A DNA stretch of 64,000 nt, taken from positions 60,147,864 through 60,211,863 of the forward strand of contig NC_052614.1 in assembly GCF_016545825.1 (NCBI RefSeq). The letters run 5' to 3'. The notes beneath the pieces are model-generated. The model had not been told where the DNA came from. It was given only the letters and a program-made list of their open reading frames with translations, and ran no database searches. Positions 1 to 10,610 of the stretch are shown here, piece after piece (position 1 is the first letter of the stretch; the number at the start of each line of letters is the position of its first letter). A program made the position numbers and the translations under genes. This DNA comes from Eucalyptus grandis. Its lineage: Eukaryota > Streptophyta > Magnoliopsida > Myrtales > Myrtaceae.

Positions 1-1262
1 TTAGGTTCTTCAAGATGAGTCTGAATAGATTCATTTTGCATAGAATCTTGGAATTTGACATTCATTGATTCCTCCACAGATTGAGTCTTCTTGTTGTAGA
101 CTTTATATGCTTTGCTTGTGGTTGAATATCCAAGGAAGATGCCTTCGTCTGATTTTTCTTTAAACTTGCCAACTCGATCATTTGCATTTTTCAATATAAA
201 GCATTTACATCCAAACACATGAAAATATGAAACAATAGGCTTCTTTTCTTTGAATAACTCATAGGGGGTTTTCTCTAGAATATGCCTTAGAAAGACTCTA
301 TTAATAATATATAATAAGCTGTAGAAACTACTTCAGCCCAAAATTGTGAAGAGATATTACTTTCAATTAAAAGAGTTCTAGCTATTTCTTGAAGTGACCT
401 ATTCTTTCTTTCCACAACTCCGTTTTGCTCCGGAGTATACGGAGAGGAAAACACATGTTGAAAGCCAGATTCATCACAAAATTTTGTAAAATCTTGATTT
501 TCAAATTCACCACCATGGTCTGTTCTTATACTTGAAATAACATACCCTTTTTCATTTTGGACCCTTTTAGCAAATTTTTCAAAGTAAGAAAATGTTTCAG
601 ACTTACTTGCCAGGAAATATACCCAGGTAAATCGTGAGTAGTCATCCACCATTACTAGGCAATATTTCTTACCTCAAATGGTCTGAGTTTTGGTTGGTCC
701 AAAGAGATCCATATGCAGAAGTTGCAGTACACGATTAGTGGAAACTTGATTCATTGGTTTAAAGGAATTTCTTACCTGCTTTCCCAATATGCATGGTGTA
801 CATAGATCAGAATTTTGGTATGATAGATTGGGTAATCCACGAACAAGCTTCTTTGTTGAAATTTTGGCTATCTGCTTCATATTGATGTGCCCAAGCTTTC
901 TGTGCCATAAGTTCGCTTCGTCTTGAATTGAGATTAGACATTGCAATTGATATTTCCATGTCTTTGATCCATGAATGACTGAGTAGAATCTTTACTGGTC
1001 CCTGAACATATTCCGTCTTGAAAATTGATTTTGAAACCGGTATCACACAGCTGACTGATACTGAGCAGATTATAGTTGAGTCATTCCACTAAAGAAACAT
1101 TGTTGATTGTAAGGTTTCCAATCTTTACAGTTCCGAATCCCACAATTTTTCCTTTGCTATTTCCTCCGAATGAGACTTTTCCACCATTTACTTGAACGAG
1201 CTTTATGAAGCAATTTGAATCTCCTATCATATGTCTTGAGCATCCACTATCCAGATACTATT
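1..1262 (-). pseudogene. pol: Copia-A pol fragment: protease, GAG-pre-integrase, integrase core
   Basis: Reading leftward, the aspartic protease motif YLDSGCSRHM is at about 1222-1256; the W normally before it is a stop here. At about 674-946 comes the integrase HHCC zinc region (HRKLGHIN, then CTPCILGK). The integrase core at 287-652 has all three DDE residues in context: VDDYSRFTW, RTDHGGEFEN and NGVVERKN. The frame breaks near 290 and 660, and further stops lie between protease and zinc region, so no full polyprotein can be made. The sequence continues off the left edge into the part that precedes RT in Copia-B. The role by family is polyprotein cleavage and cDNA integration. Confidence 0.9.
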
Positions 1263-1302
1263 TTACATTTTTCTTGATAGTGACCTATATTTAAAAAGAT
1301 AC

Positions 1303-3004
1303 TCAAAATTTCTTTGGTACCCATATTTTCTTGGGTTCATTGGTGTTAGTATGATATGCAGTTTTTGCCCATACTTTCTTAATAGGTTTCCAGATCATAG
1401 GACATTCTTTTTCAAAATGATATGCACTATTGCACTTTGAACATTTGAGAGCATTGTGACCCACTGGTTTTACAAAGATCTTTTTAAAATGATTTTTGTA
1501 AGCATCTCTTGTGGGTCTTTGCTTAATTCTTTCCTTCACTTTAGGAAAATCAATTAAAGGAATAGTTTTCGCATTCATTCCCAAACCAGATTTATTGAAA
1601 TAAGGTCTTTGAACAGAAAGAATTTTTTCTAATTTCTCAGATCCTATAGAAAATCTTTTAGAAATATTTGAGATATCATTTTTCAAGAATGCATTTTCTT
1701 TTGAAAGATTGCCTTCATTTTCTTTCAAGGTAGAAACATTTTTGTCTAAAACTTTGACCTTTTCTTTCAAAATATTTTCTTGTTGTATTAGTGCAGAATT
1801 TTCTCTTTTGAGTTTGGAAATCCTTTTAAGAGAAGTCTTAAGACTAAAACACAACTCATTAATGTATTTAGAAACTTTAATAGGGATTTTAAAGTTACTC
1901 ATCTAAAATTCACTGTCTGAATCTGAGTCTGTCTCGGAGTTTGAATCTGAATCCGATTGTGTCATCAAACATATATTGGCATAATTATCATCACTTTCTT
2001 CACACTATGTATAACTCCAGGTTCCTGCTTTAAGAGCATTTTGATACTTTTTAGCTTTTCCTTTCTTCTTCCTCGAAGAGGACGGTTGGGTACGATGTGT
2101 CCCTTTTTCTTACATTCAAAGCAAACTACATCTTTGTTTGATTCATCATCCTCACAGACTTAGTCTTTGCTTTTGAAAACTCTGTTTCTTTGGATTGAAT
2201 CTCTTCCTTTTCTGTTCAGCTTTACGAATCTTCTTATCATGAGAGCAAGCTCCTCATCATCCATATCGTCTTCGAACGTAACATCAGAATCATCATTGGA
2301 TTTTAATGCAATGGATTTCTTACTTTTAGGATCTTCGTCTTCATTGATTCGTTCCACTTCATAAGACTGAAGAGTCCCAACCAACTCATCAATAGATAGT
2401 GGCATGATTCTTTGTGTCTCTCTTATTGAGGTCTTTATGTGATTCCAATCCTTGGAAAGTTCACGCAGTAGCTTGTTTACCTTCATGGGATCAGAAATTG
2501 GTTGACCTTAATTTTCAAGACCATTCATGATTTCTGTAAAATGACTAAACATGTCAGTTATAGATTCTCCTGATTTCATTTTGAAGGCTTTGTATTGACC
2601 GAGGAGAATGTTGATTCTGGTCTCTTTCACTCGATCGGTTCCTTCATAGGTAATATGTAATCTATCCCAGACTTTTTTTGCTGTAACACAAGAAGATATT
2701 CTATTATATTCAGTAGGTGACAAAGCACAATATAAAGAATAAATTGCTTTTGCATCAAGAGCTTGTCTCTTGATTATCTCTTCCTGAGTCATTTCACTAG
2801 ACTCAACAGTATCTTTTCTCTCTCTGAGACAGGTGCAGATTTAGGAATGATTCCTTTGTCTACAACGTCCCATTCCAGAGTATCCTTTCATCTTAGGAAC
2901 GCCTTCATCCTATTTTTCCATAGGTTATAATCCTTTCCATCAAAGTAAGACAGTCTGGTATTGCTTTGCCCTTCTACCAGTGCTGGAGCTAACATACTAG
3001 CCAT
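1303..3004 (-). pseudogene. gag: Copia-A gag (UBN2-like) with CCHC zinc knuckle
   Basis: Start ATG at 3004 (MASMLAPALVEG), followed by the YFDGKDYNLWK signature of plant Copia Gag. The central UBN2-type capsid region (for example VWDRLHITYEGTDRVKETR, 2508-2792) continues to an acidic linker near 2230-2330. The C-terminal part (1303-1902) has a lysine-rich coiled-coil-like segment and a zinc knuckle C-x2-C-x4-H-x4-C (CSKCNSAYHFEKEC) near 1410-1440. Stops around 2160, 2508 and in the first 50 codons split the frame. Copia-B encodes the same protein at 36506-38208 with different lesions. Role by family: virus-like particle assembly and RNA binding. Confidence 0.88.
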
Positions 3005-3052
3005 GGATCTTTAACTTTGAAGTAAAACACTTCAAACAAAGTGAGTACACAG

Positions 3053-3064
3053 GCTTTGATACCA
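3053..3064 (-). other. Primer binding site of Copia-A (initiator Met tRNA)
   Basis: The plus strand reads gctttgatacca just inside the LTR. Its reverse complement matches the TGGTATCAGAGC primer site used with initiator methionine tRNA, with one mismatch. Copia-B has the perfect form at 36446-36457. Confidence 0.9.
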
Positions 3065-3066
3065 AT

Positions 3067-3997
3067 TGAGATAGCTAGTATAAGCACTTAGAGGGAGGGT
3101 GAATAGGTGTATAATAATTTCTCGTGATAAGTGAGCAATACGAAATAGACAATAGAAAGAAGTTCGCCTTTTGTTAGCAAAAATGAATTATGATCAAAGT
3201 AAAAAGAGTAAGGAAGAGAAAATGAACACAGAGATTATAGTGGTTCAGCTTATTCCAAGCCTACGTCCATTCTTTCGTACTGATAGCCCACTGGTTGGAT
3301 TTCACTATGAACAAAAGAGTTGTTATAGCAAAGCTCTCCCTTGATTCCACAGTGTAGATACTTTACCACACTTCCTCAAGGTTTCTCAAAGATATAGACT
3401 CTCTTTTGCATACAAGATTTCGCTCAACAAATGAATTGACTAAGAATAAAGAGCTTCAGACTTTGGAATTCTTCTATCGCGCACACCCTAAAAACAACTA
3501 GAACGTCTTCTTTATATACTCCTTTATGCCATCATACCCGTTGGCACTTACCAAAGGAATTCCTCTAATCTACCCGTTGGACGGAATCAAATAGGAAGAT
3601 CATTCAAGCTATTAAAGGAACATGTCGATAGCCCATCAATCCCGCTCGCCCATACAATCAGGATCTTGGTTTCCATAAGTAGAACCTTCCAAGTATACTT
3701 CGCCAATCATCGGTTCCTTATTCTCTGAATCAATCACGATCAAATAAAGGATTCCGTTTTGTCATATCCAGCCAAGAGATCTTCTCCAGTCGATAAGGTC
3801 AATCCTTAATGAAACATTCAGTTCTGGATAGTCATTCTTCGACGGACTAAAGACTGTCAATGAGGATAGACTTCAAATCTTGAGTCTAGCAGTCCGGAGG
3901 TCTTCAGACTTTAAATAGTAGAGTCTGCAAAACTTTAGACTAGACTGATGGAAACGTTTTGTTAGCTTCAAAATACTCCAGGAAGATTTCTCCAACA
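3067..3997 (-). repeat. 5' LTR of Copia-A (931 bp)
   Basis: On the plus strand it runs from tgagatagct to tctccaaca, so the sense form is TG...CA. It aligns along its length with the 929 bp LTRs of Copia-B at 35515-36443 and 44109-45037, including the tRNA-proximal end cttatactagctatctca. The outer edge abuts Gypsy LTR sequence. Confidence 0.93.
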
Positions 3998-4276
3998 GAA
4001 TCACCCACGTTTAGCCAAATATCTTAGTCGAACCGACCTATCTTTGATCTCTGATCAATTTTTAACTGTGCTGTAATGACCCTTGCAGACTAGCACGGTA
4101 GAGCAGTTGATTCTTGGTCAAATTCTTAAGTCTATTGCGTTAAAATCCCTTAACGGCTTCACCTAATAGGCTAGTTATCTCGTGAGTGGCCATCTCAGAG
4201 AAAAACATTATAGTCGCATTGATGAAAGCCCCAACTTATCCAATCGAAATCAGAATTGAATTTTCAGGATGTCACA
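3998..4276 (-). repeat. Terminal part of a Del-type Gypsy LTR, host of Copia-A
   Basis: The segment matches the sense-start end of the other Del-type LTRs in the window (compare 53510-53787 and 57715-57995): gaatcaccca, gaccgacctatc, taatgaccct, cagttatctcgtgagtg-like text and the terminus aggatgtcaca. In the sense direction it begins TGTGACATCC at 4276 and runs left into Copia-A. Its right edge cuts the Tat integrase reading frame at 4277, so it marks one edge of a Del-type insertion into the Tat element. The rest lies beyond the window. Confidence 0.85.
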
Positions 4277-4570
4277 AATTTGTTCGATGATGTCAATGCC
4301 CCACATTGAAAAAGGCCAGGACTTGGACATTTGATATAGTTCATTAGGAGGAGTGTTGATTTTGTCTCCATAGACTTGGCATTGGTGACGGCACCTCACA
4401 TGTTGAATACAGTTGGCTTCCATGGTCAACCAATAGTAACCGAGCCTCATGATTTTTCTTGCCAGGAGATGGCCATTCATATGATGGCCATACTCTCCTT
4501 CATGACTTTTTTTGATAAGGAGTTTAGTTTCTTGTACGTCCACACACTTGATGAAACTGAATCAAAAGAC
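4277..4570 (-). pseudogene. Tat integrase N-terminal zinc region, truncated
   Basis: The frame reads EGEYGHHMNGHLLARKIMR..., then CIQHVRCRHQC, matching the H-H-C-C integrase zinc module of Tat elements, followed by WPFSMWGIDIIE, the start of the integrase catalytic core. It stops at the junction with the Del LTR at 4276/4277, so the catalytic triad is missing here. Confidence 0.8.
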
Positions 4571-4579
4571 TTTTTATAA

Positions 4580-5255
4580 AGAGCTCCTCCATTGAGGAAG
4601 AATTTTGATGACAACTTCATTAGGTATTTTTCATCATTGGCTTGACTCCCTTGAGGAAATTTGTTTTCTCGAATGTAATTCATGATGTTGTAATAATAGG
4701 GTTGACCATCAGGTTCATTTTCAATCATCAGATAATAAGCAAGCTTCCTCAAGATGTCGATTTGTAAATGATCAATGCTCAAGTTGTTAGTTACTTGTAA
4801 CATTGAAGACAAAGTAGCTAGGACATTAGCAAATTGATTTTGCGATCTTGGCAGATAATCAAAAGAGATTTTGTCAAATTCCTTGACCAGATCTTCAATG
4901 TATTCATGGTAAAGAATCAACTTTGTGTCTTGCGTTTGCCATTCACCTCCTATCTGGAGGATGATGAGCATGGAATCGCCATAGACTTGAAGCTTTTTGA
5001 CTTTCATATCAATGACCGACTGAAGACCAAGGATATAGGCCTCATAATTAGAAATATTGTTGTACAAGGGAACACCAACTTTGCGGCTACTAGGTAATGT
5101 TGACCCTCTAGGGAAATTAAAACTACTCTAGTGCCAGAACCAAAAAGATTAGCAGTCCCATCAAAATACATGGTCTTCTTGTTAGGTGAGACCAAATGGA
5201 TCTGTTCATCAACTTCATCCCAATCATCAAATTTTTTAGGATTTTCAGCTAACAT
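4580..5255 (-). pseudogene. Second, archaeal-like RNase H (aRNH) of the Tat element
   Basis: The motif KTMYFDGTANLFGSG near 5180 supplies the first catalytic Asp. ISNYEAYILGLQ supplies the Glu, VYGDSMLI the second Asp, and the last motif reads PRSQNQFANVLATL, where Tat relatives have Asp in place of Asn. The domain lies downstream of RT and the classical RNase H and before integrase, the placement known for Tat Gypsy elements. A frame change near 5040 separates the first motif from the rest. Catalysis is unlikely with the fourth acidic residue changed. Confidence 0.82.
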
Positions 5256-5419
5256 ATTAGCTATGGCTCGCCCTTTGACAGACTTCTATGCCATGCTTTG
5301 GATATTAAACTCAAAGAGTAATATTTGCTATTTAGCAAGCCTTCAAACCAATGCAGGCTTCTCCAAAAGGTATTTAATCGGGTCATTCTCTATCATCAAC
5401 AGAATGCAGTGGTGAAGAG

Positions 5420-5721
5420 TATATTGCCTCAGTCAGTGTTAAACCCAAATCAAGGCTACACAGGTCTTTTCCATTTCTTGATATTGGATATTGAAGGTAG
5501 TAAACTTCTTACTGAAATAATATATGGCATGTTCCATTTTGTCCTTTGGTCCTTTTTGTGCCAACATGGCTCCTAAAGACTCTTCGTGAATGGTGAGATA
5601 CAATATCAGAGGCACCTTGAATAGGCAGTACCAGTACAGGAGATTGCGACATATATCGTTTAAGCTCTTCAAAGGATTTCTGAGATTCTTCATCCTGATT
5701 GACCTTGTCGTTCTTCTTCAA
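5420..5721 (-). pseudogene. Tat RT connection and classical RNase H remnant
   Basis: Fragments in two frames read EESQKSFEELKRYMSQSPVL, then HEESLGAMLAQKGP and AIYYFSKKFTT, the RNase H region directly after RT in Gypsy polymerases. The usual catalytic context YLAVSE/D is degenerate. A frameshift lies near 5580. The 5256-5420 gap to aRNH is degenerate spacer without an open frame. Confidence 0.78.
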
Positions 5722-5861
5722 TAGCTTACGGCCTAGTGGTTTCTAACAATTGGGAGATAAATCTCGCAACATAATTCAATCTTTCCAATAAACTTTAGAC
5801 TTCATTAATAGTGGAATGATGTTTTAGCTCGCATATGGCTTTTACCTTAGAAGGATCTATC

Positions 5862-6547
5862 TCAACTCCACTTGAATTTCCTCATTCGATCAAATAGTTT
5901 TCTTAAGACTTCAACATGGTCTTCACCTTGTCTTGACTTTGCAATCATGTCATTGATATAGACTTCAATCTCCTTATGCATCATGTCATGGAATGGTGTT
6001 ACCATGGCTCTTTGATATATTGCCCCTGCGTTCTTCAAGCCAAAGAGCATAACTTTATAGCAAAATATTCCCATGGAGTGATGAAGGACATTTTAGTCTT
6101 GTCTTCCTCTTTCATCCGGATTTGGTTATAATCGGAAAATCCATCCATGATGGAGAATAGTTCAAAGCTAGTAATATTGTCAACTAAGACATCAATGTGT
6201 GATAAAAGAAAATCATCCTTAGGGCTTACCTTATTCAAGTCACGGTAATCAATGTAGACTTAGACTCGTCCATCCTTCTTCATAACCGAGACTATATTAG
6301 CAATCTCATCAACATAATGGGTGACTTCGATGAAACCAACATTTAAGAGTTTCATAATTTCTTCTTCAATCTTTTTCGACAACTCAGGTTTCATTCTTCT
6401 AAGCTTTTGCTTCTTGGGCAAAATTCTATGATCAAGTGGTAACGCATGTTTCACTATCTTAAGCTCTAAACCCAACATATTAGCATATGACCAAACAAAA
6501 ACATCTTGGTACCCTTTCAAAAGTCCAATTAATCTATTGGCATTCAC
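5862..6547 (-). pseudogene. Tat reverse transcriptase
   Basis: RT motifs in order: KQKLRRMKPELS, GFIEVTHYVDEIANIVSVMKKDGR, LNKVSPKDDFLLSHIDVLVD, SIMDGFSDYNQI with the first catalytic Asp, FGLKNAGAIYQRAM, and YINDMIAKS, where the second half of the usual Y-x-D-D box is N-D. A stop (tag) interrupts the YIDYRDLN-like motif near 6250 and a frame change sits near 6065. Upstream NANRLIGLLKGYQDVFVWSY is the conserved N-terminal extension of Tat RT. The domain is recognisable but inactivated. Confidence 0.9.
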
Positions 6548-6768
6548 TTGAGAGAGACTTGCCCCAATCTTGATTTCTTTGGGGTTATCTAAATCTCATA
6601 ATTTCATGGTGATTGGTTGCATGGTGGTAAGAGGTATGTCTAAGCCATTCCCTTTCAATAACTCGAGGATCATCCTTATTCTCTAAATTAGAATAATTGG
6701 GTTCATCAAAATCTCTTGAATGTGAATTCGAGTCATGCAATTGACTTTCATGATGTGAAATGTCATGC

Positions 6769-7189
6769 CTAAGATGCAATAAAAAAATGATTAGTACATA
6801 TAAATATAAATGAATAAAATGTATGCAAATGTCATGAAGAACTTGTTTTCAAATTCAGGTTTTCAAATTTTTTTTATTGGGAACTAGTCCTTATGTTATT
6901 GGACGTCCTTGGTCCACTAACACCTTTTGAAACTATAGATCGTGTAGAGGTCGAGGCCTTAAAGCATCATCATAGGACTTGTTTGGGAAATTTCACACAT
7001 CTATTAACAAAATGTGAATTTTATTGATATGCAAAAACTGCGTACAACGTATATCATCTTGGATCCATAGAGTTTGTGATCTAGATTATTATAAGTGTAA
7101 ACGAATTAAATGAATGGAATTCTCTCGTAGGAGAGAAATGAATGGAATACGACTAAAAATAAAATACAAGAACTAGAAACATCCCATAC
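6769..7189 (-). other. Probable intron between protease and RT of the Tat element
   Basis: In the sense (minus) direction the segment begins GTATGGGATG directly after the codons for ELAVPT and ends TTGCATCTTAG before GCATGACATTTCAC. It is AT-rich with stops in all frames. Joining the flanks at these GT/AG sites keeps the reading frame from the protease side into the HDISHHESQLHD segment before RT. An intron at this place is established for Ogre elements; here both sites and phase agree, though splicing is not shown. Length 421 bp. Confidence 0.6.
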
Positions 7190-7728
7190 ACAGTGGGAAC
7201 TGCAAGCTCTTCATCTTCGTTAACAGTGTCAACCAAACCATCCTTGAACAAATCAACAAAGTGGTAGACATTAGCCTCCTCTTCCTACAAGAACTTTGGT
7301 GGGCCAGAAAAGAAATCCTTTAATGGTGGAGGTAGGAGGCGTTGGTAGCTCTTACCTTCAATATTTGGGCCTTTATGATTACCTAGACCCTTACAGTAGC
7401 ATTGATAACTTAGACCCTCATGCTTATTGATCTTGACCACCTTAATGTGATTTGGTATTCCTTGGGTGAGCTTACCCAAACCTTTCCCAATAGCAAAACC
7501 GCTCTTGAGTAGTTCTTTACTTGACATTAAGGATGCCCTTGAGAACTGAGGCTTCCTGATGATTGACCCAACAAGCACATTAGTAACAAATACCAACTTA
7601 AATGAGTGGTAGCTTGACTCTCCCTTGACCTTGGATTCGATGAAAGGTATGGCGGTATTGTGGAAAGTCTTCACATCTCTTTTACATTGGATAGTCACAA
7701 TCTTTCCATCAATGGGAAGTTTCATCAT
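7190..7728 (-). pseudogene. Protease-RT linker with G-patch-like motif
   Basis: The frame encodes LLGGP and IHVAGIIPSSLHQMMKLP, the end of the aspartic protease fold, then GFAIGKGLGKLTQGIP, a glycine-rich G-patch-like motif found in this position of Tat-type polyproteins. It continues to an acidic stretch (NEDEELAVPT) at the putative intron donor. One stop at about 7285 splits the exon. Confidence 0.7.
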
Positions 7729-7808
7729 TTGATGAAGACTGGAAGGAATGATCCCTGCAACGTGGATCTAAGGCCCTCCCAACAATAGGTTAAAGTTGCT
7801 TAGAATAT

Positions 7809-8129
7809 CTAGTACTTGAAATGTTGAGTAATGTTAACAGGGCTAATCGTTAGTGGCAGGTCAATTTCCACTATCGATTCTTTTCTCATCTTGTCAAAGG
7901 CTAGGATGGGAATCTTTGGAGGGCGAACATTTTCCATTCCTATCCCTAATTGACGAAGAGTGGATAAAGGGCAAATGTTCAAGGCGGAACCATTATTGAC
8001 CAGGACCCTTGAAATCCTAGTCCCAAAATGTTGAGCGGACAAATATAGCGCATTAATGTGTGCTTGGCCCTTACGAGGGAGGTCTTTTTTAGATAAGGTT
8101 ATCCGATCCCTAAGGAGTATAGCACCCAC
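7809..8129 (-). pseudogene. Tat aspartic protease
   Basis: The motif RVLVNNGSALNICPLSTLRQLGI at about 7940-8010 is the Tat protease active site, with N in place of the catalytic D (family: VDNGSALN). Upstream HINALYLSAQHFG and downstream PPKIPILAFD are the usual flanking strands. Loss of the catalytic aspartate means the copy cannot process its polyprotein. Confidence 0.85.
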
Positions 8130-8138
8130 AAACTCCTC

Positions 8139-8348
8139 CTACTGTATCTCTCCAATGGTCTTGGGCATATGGACTTCATTCAAGATTTTGAGGAGGGCAT
8201 TTTTATGCTTTTCAGAGGTCTTGAAAAGCTCCAATAGGGAAATCTGCACAAGTATCTTGCGCAATTGGTCTATCACTTCTGCCTCACTTGTCTTGAGTAT
8301 TTTGAGGAGTTGTTTGGCTTCCTCATTAGTTATGGCATTCTTTTCCAC
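8139..8348 (-). pseudogene. Conserved segment between Gag and protease
   Basis: NEEAKQLLKILKTSEAEVIDQLRK and LLELFKTSEKHKNALLKILN form an amphipathic helical stretch that precedes protease in Tat polyproteins. A stop and a few residues separate it from the protease frame at 8129. It has no known enzymatic motif. Confidence 0.7.
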
Positions 8349-8571
8349 ACCTTCACGTGGTGGGTAGATTCGACTAGATCGAGTGATGACATTGATTTCA
8401 TTTATATTATAGTTCTAAGGGATCGCCTTAGTGTCATAAGTAGGAGTCATCTTGGTATTAGAACATTCACCAATTTTTGGTGGCAATTCATTGACGATGG
8501 GTCCAAAACCCGCGTTTGAGATTTTCATGGCTTCAAAATTGTCAATTAATGAGCCGACTTCAATAACACCC

Positions 8572-9330
8572 TTATTGGTTGCACCAGCCCCACGGGGGAT
8601 TTTTTTGTTTAGTCAAACCAATAACAATAGGCTCAATCATAGCCACGATGTCTTTGGGGTTTTGGAAATAACTTGGAAGAAGAGTATACTTAACCATAAA
8701 GTCATACTTCCCACTTGGTTGTCCCAAAGTGTCTACCACTTCACTTCTCTCACGGGCTTTCCTTAGAAACTCACGATCCCAACTAGAAGTTTTGTATTCA
8801 TCCTCATCCTCGTCATTGGAGTGAACCTTTTTATCTTTCAGCAAAGTTAAAGTAAAGTTTTCATCATCCCATCCACTCGGGAAAATATCCTTCGTGTCAA
8901 CTAAGAAACTTGGTGGTGGTGTGAACTTCACCTTAAAGTCATATTTGCCACTCGTTTGGCTAGGGATACCAACAAATTCACCCTTTTCGCGAGATTTTTG
9001 AACAAACTCACGGTCCATGCAGGAAGCTTTATAGTCATCCTCACTTCTAGTGTTAGAGTCTTGATACATATGGGTTTTACTTTTTGAGGCTCGGTGATCC
9101 TCCTTTCGAGTGTCATCCTGACTTGGATTCCTAGCCTTCTTCATGAATTTTGAGATTATATCCTCACTAGACAAATCAACTTCAACCAGAGACATCCATC
9201 TTGGAGTGGGCTGACCATCTTCATATTGGGTAATTTCCAGCTCCGCTAGCTTTGCTAAGCAAGCTATCTTCTCATCATGAGTGATGTTGCCTTCGAACTG
9301 GCGATCAGCGAAAGGCGTTATTTGTTCCAA
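8572..9330 (-). pseudogene. Gag C-terminal linker with internal duplication
   Basis: An open stretch of about 250 codons. It holds two similar blocks: MDREFVQKSREKGEFVGIP...SGKYDFKVKFTPPPSF and WDREFLRKARERSEVVDTL...SGKYDFMVKYTLLPSY, about 100 residues apart, so the region arose by duplication. It is charged and has no recognised catalytic motif. It lies between the Gag zinc region and protease, where Tat polyproteins carry a poorly conserved linker. It ends at a stop near 8572, and 8349-8571 continues as degenerate linker. Confidence 0.65.
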
Positions 9331-9774
9331 CTTTTGGATATCTTTCAGAGTATATGCTTGTCATCATCCCCAAAAATCATGTTGACATCTTCAAAGTGTT
9401 TTGGAAGGGGAATTTGTTGGACATTCTGCATTGAATCCTTAAAGGTGAGCAATTTCTTAGCCAACAAGTTTTGGATCTTGGAATGGAGCACAAGGTAGTT
9501 ATCTACATGGTGACCCGTCTCTCCCATCTAATACGCGTACATCTTATTAAGGTCGAACTAGGGAAACTTTAGCAGATTATCCCCTAGGATTTCTCTTGCC
9601 ATGAGATGACTTTCAATTAGCATCGGAAGTAGCTGAGACATGGGTCTAGGCAATGGAGTAAATTGTCTTTGTGGGGCTTTTCCTTTGCAACCAAAGTTTC
9701 GGGAAGAGCTCCTTGTCTCCAAGGCATGTTTATGAGCCTGAGGGTTGTATGTTTTTTGAGAAGAAGTGTTTTAT
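9331..9774 (-). pseudogene. gag: Tat Gag zinc-finger region
   Basis: MGETGHHVDNYLVLHSKIQNLL corresponds to the Tat Gag zinc motif (C-x-Y-H-x4-GH-x4-C family form), with cysteines replaced by Y or stop. Upstream QFTPLPRPMSQLLPMLIESHL can be read across two frames. Gag is interrupted at 9775 by a DNA transposon and resumes at 10611. Confidence 0.7.
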
Positions 9775-10610
9775 GGGCCCGTTTGGTTCAACTTTGGGGA
9801 AATGCCCTTAGGAGAATGCAAATATCTTTGAGATAAAGGGGTTTCCCGAAATGCTACACCGTTTGGTAAATTACAATCTCAAGTAGCTTTGAAAAATAAT
9901 TTTAGCAAAGACATCCTTTGGCAAAACTTGCATTTCCAATTAGCTTTTGCTATTTTTTTATTTTTTTAAAGTCTGAAAATAAAATCCGGTGGCCGGCAAA
10001 CCGCCGGCCAAGCGTTGGCGAACAGACGGACGGCCAATCTGGCCGTCGGACCGCCGAGATCTAGCGGCCGAGGTCGCGGAGGCCGAATCTAGCCGTCGGA
10101 CCGCCAGATTTGGCCTCCCGACGGCCGATCTGGCGGCTGAGGTCGCGCGGACCCAGGCGACACTGCTTGAGGTCGCGCGGACCCAGGCGGTGTCGCCTGG
10201 TTTGTGTGCGCCAGGCGACGCCGGCTGGTTTGCGCGCGCCAGGCGACGCCGCCTGGGTCGCGGGTCGCGACGCCACCTAGGTCGCGGTCGTGCCACCTGG
10301 GTAGTGGTCACCGGGGACGCGCGACCCCCGCGGTGGTGGTGGTTGCCGGAGAAGCCGAACTCTGAGGCGGTGGGGAAGAAGATGAGCCGAGCGGAGAAGA
10401 AGATGAGACGGAGAAGAAGATGAACAGTAATTTTTGCATTTCTGGAATGCCGAATGCGGAATGCCGCCCCTCCCCAGCTTTCAGCATTCAGCCTTCGGAA
10501 TGCTCATATTTGGGCAAAGGGGCTTTCAAATATTTTGCCAAACACTAAAAATTTCCCCCAAGGGGCTTTGGGCCCCCAAAGCCCTTGGGAATGCCCAACC
10601 AAACACCCCA
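9775..10610. mobile_element. GC-rich non-autonomous DNA transposon in Tat gag
   Basis: The ends are imperfect inverted repeats: gggcccgtttggttcaac at 9775 and, read inward from 10610, tggggtgtttggttgggc. Sequence on both sides is Tat gag, so this is an insertion. A 3 bp TAT is present on both flanks (9772-9774 and 10611-10613), but the target duplication is not certain. Outer arms are AT-rich, while 9985-10425 is very GC- and CpG-rich with repeated ggtcgcgcggacccaggcg and ccaggcgacgccg words. No transposase is encoded. The TIR resembles those of PIF/Harbinger or hAT MITEs; I cannot decide between them. Confidence 0.75.

Larger units (their letters stand above)
1..3997 (-). mobile_element. Copia-A, SIRE-like LTR retrotransposon, 5' half only
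   Basis: A Ty1/Copia retrotransposon on the minus strand. The window holds its 5' LTR, primer binding site, gag and the first part of pol up to integrase; RT, RNase H and the 3' LTR lie beyond base 1. It is the same family as Copia-B at 35515-45037, with matching LTR, gag and integrase throughout. The order PR-INT before RT is the Copia order, seen directly in Copia-B. It sits inside a Del-type Gypsy LTR, because 3998-4276 continues as the terminal part of such an LTR. The expected 5 bp target duplication next to the LTR is gaatc (3998-4002); its partner is outside the window. Several in-frame stops make the copy non-autonomous. Confidence 0.93.

Noticed and set aside
9989..10423. Open frame of 144 codons in the DNA transposon
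   Set aside because: Arg/Ala/Gly-rich translation of CpG repeats, open on both strands. No transposase motif.
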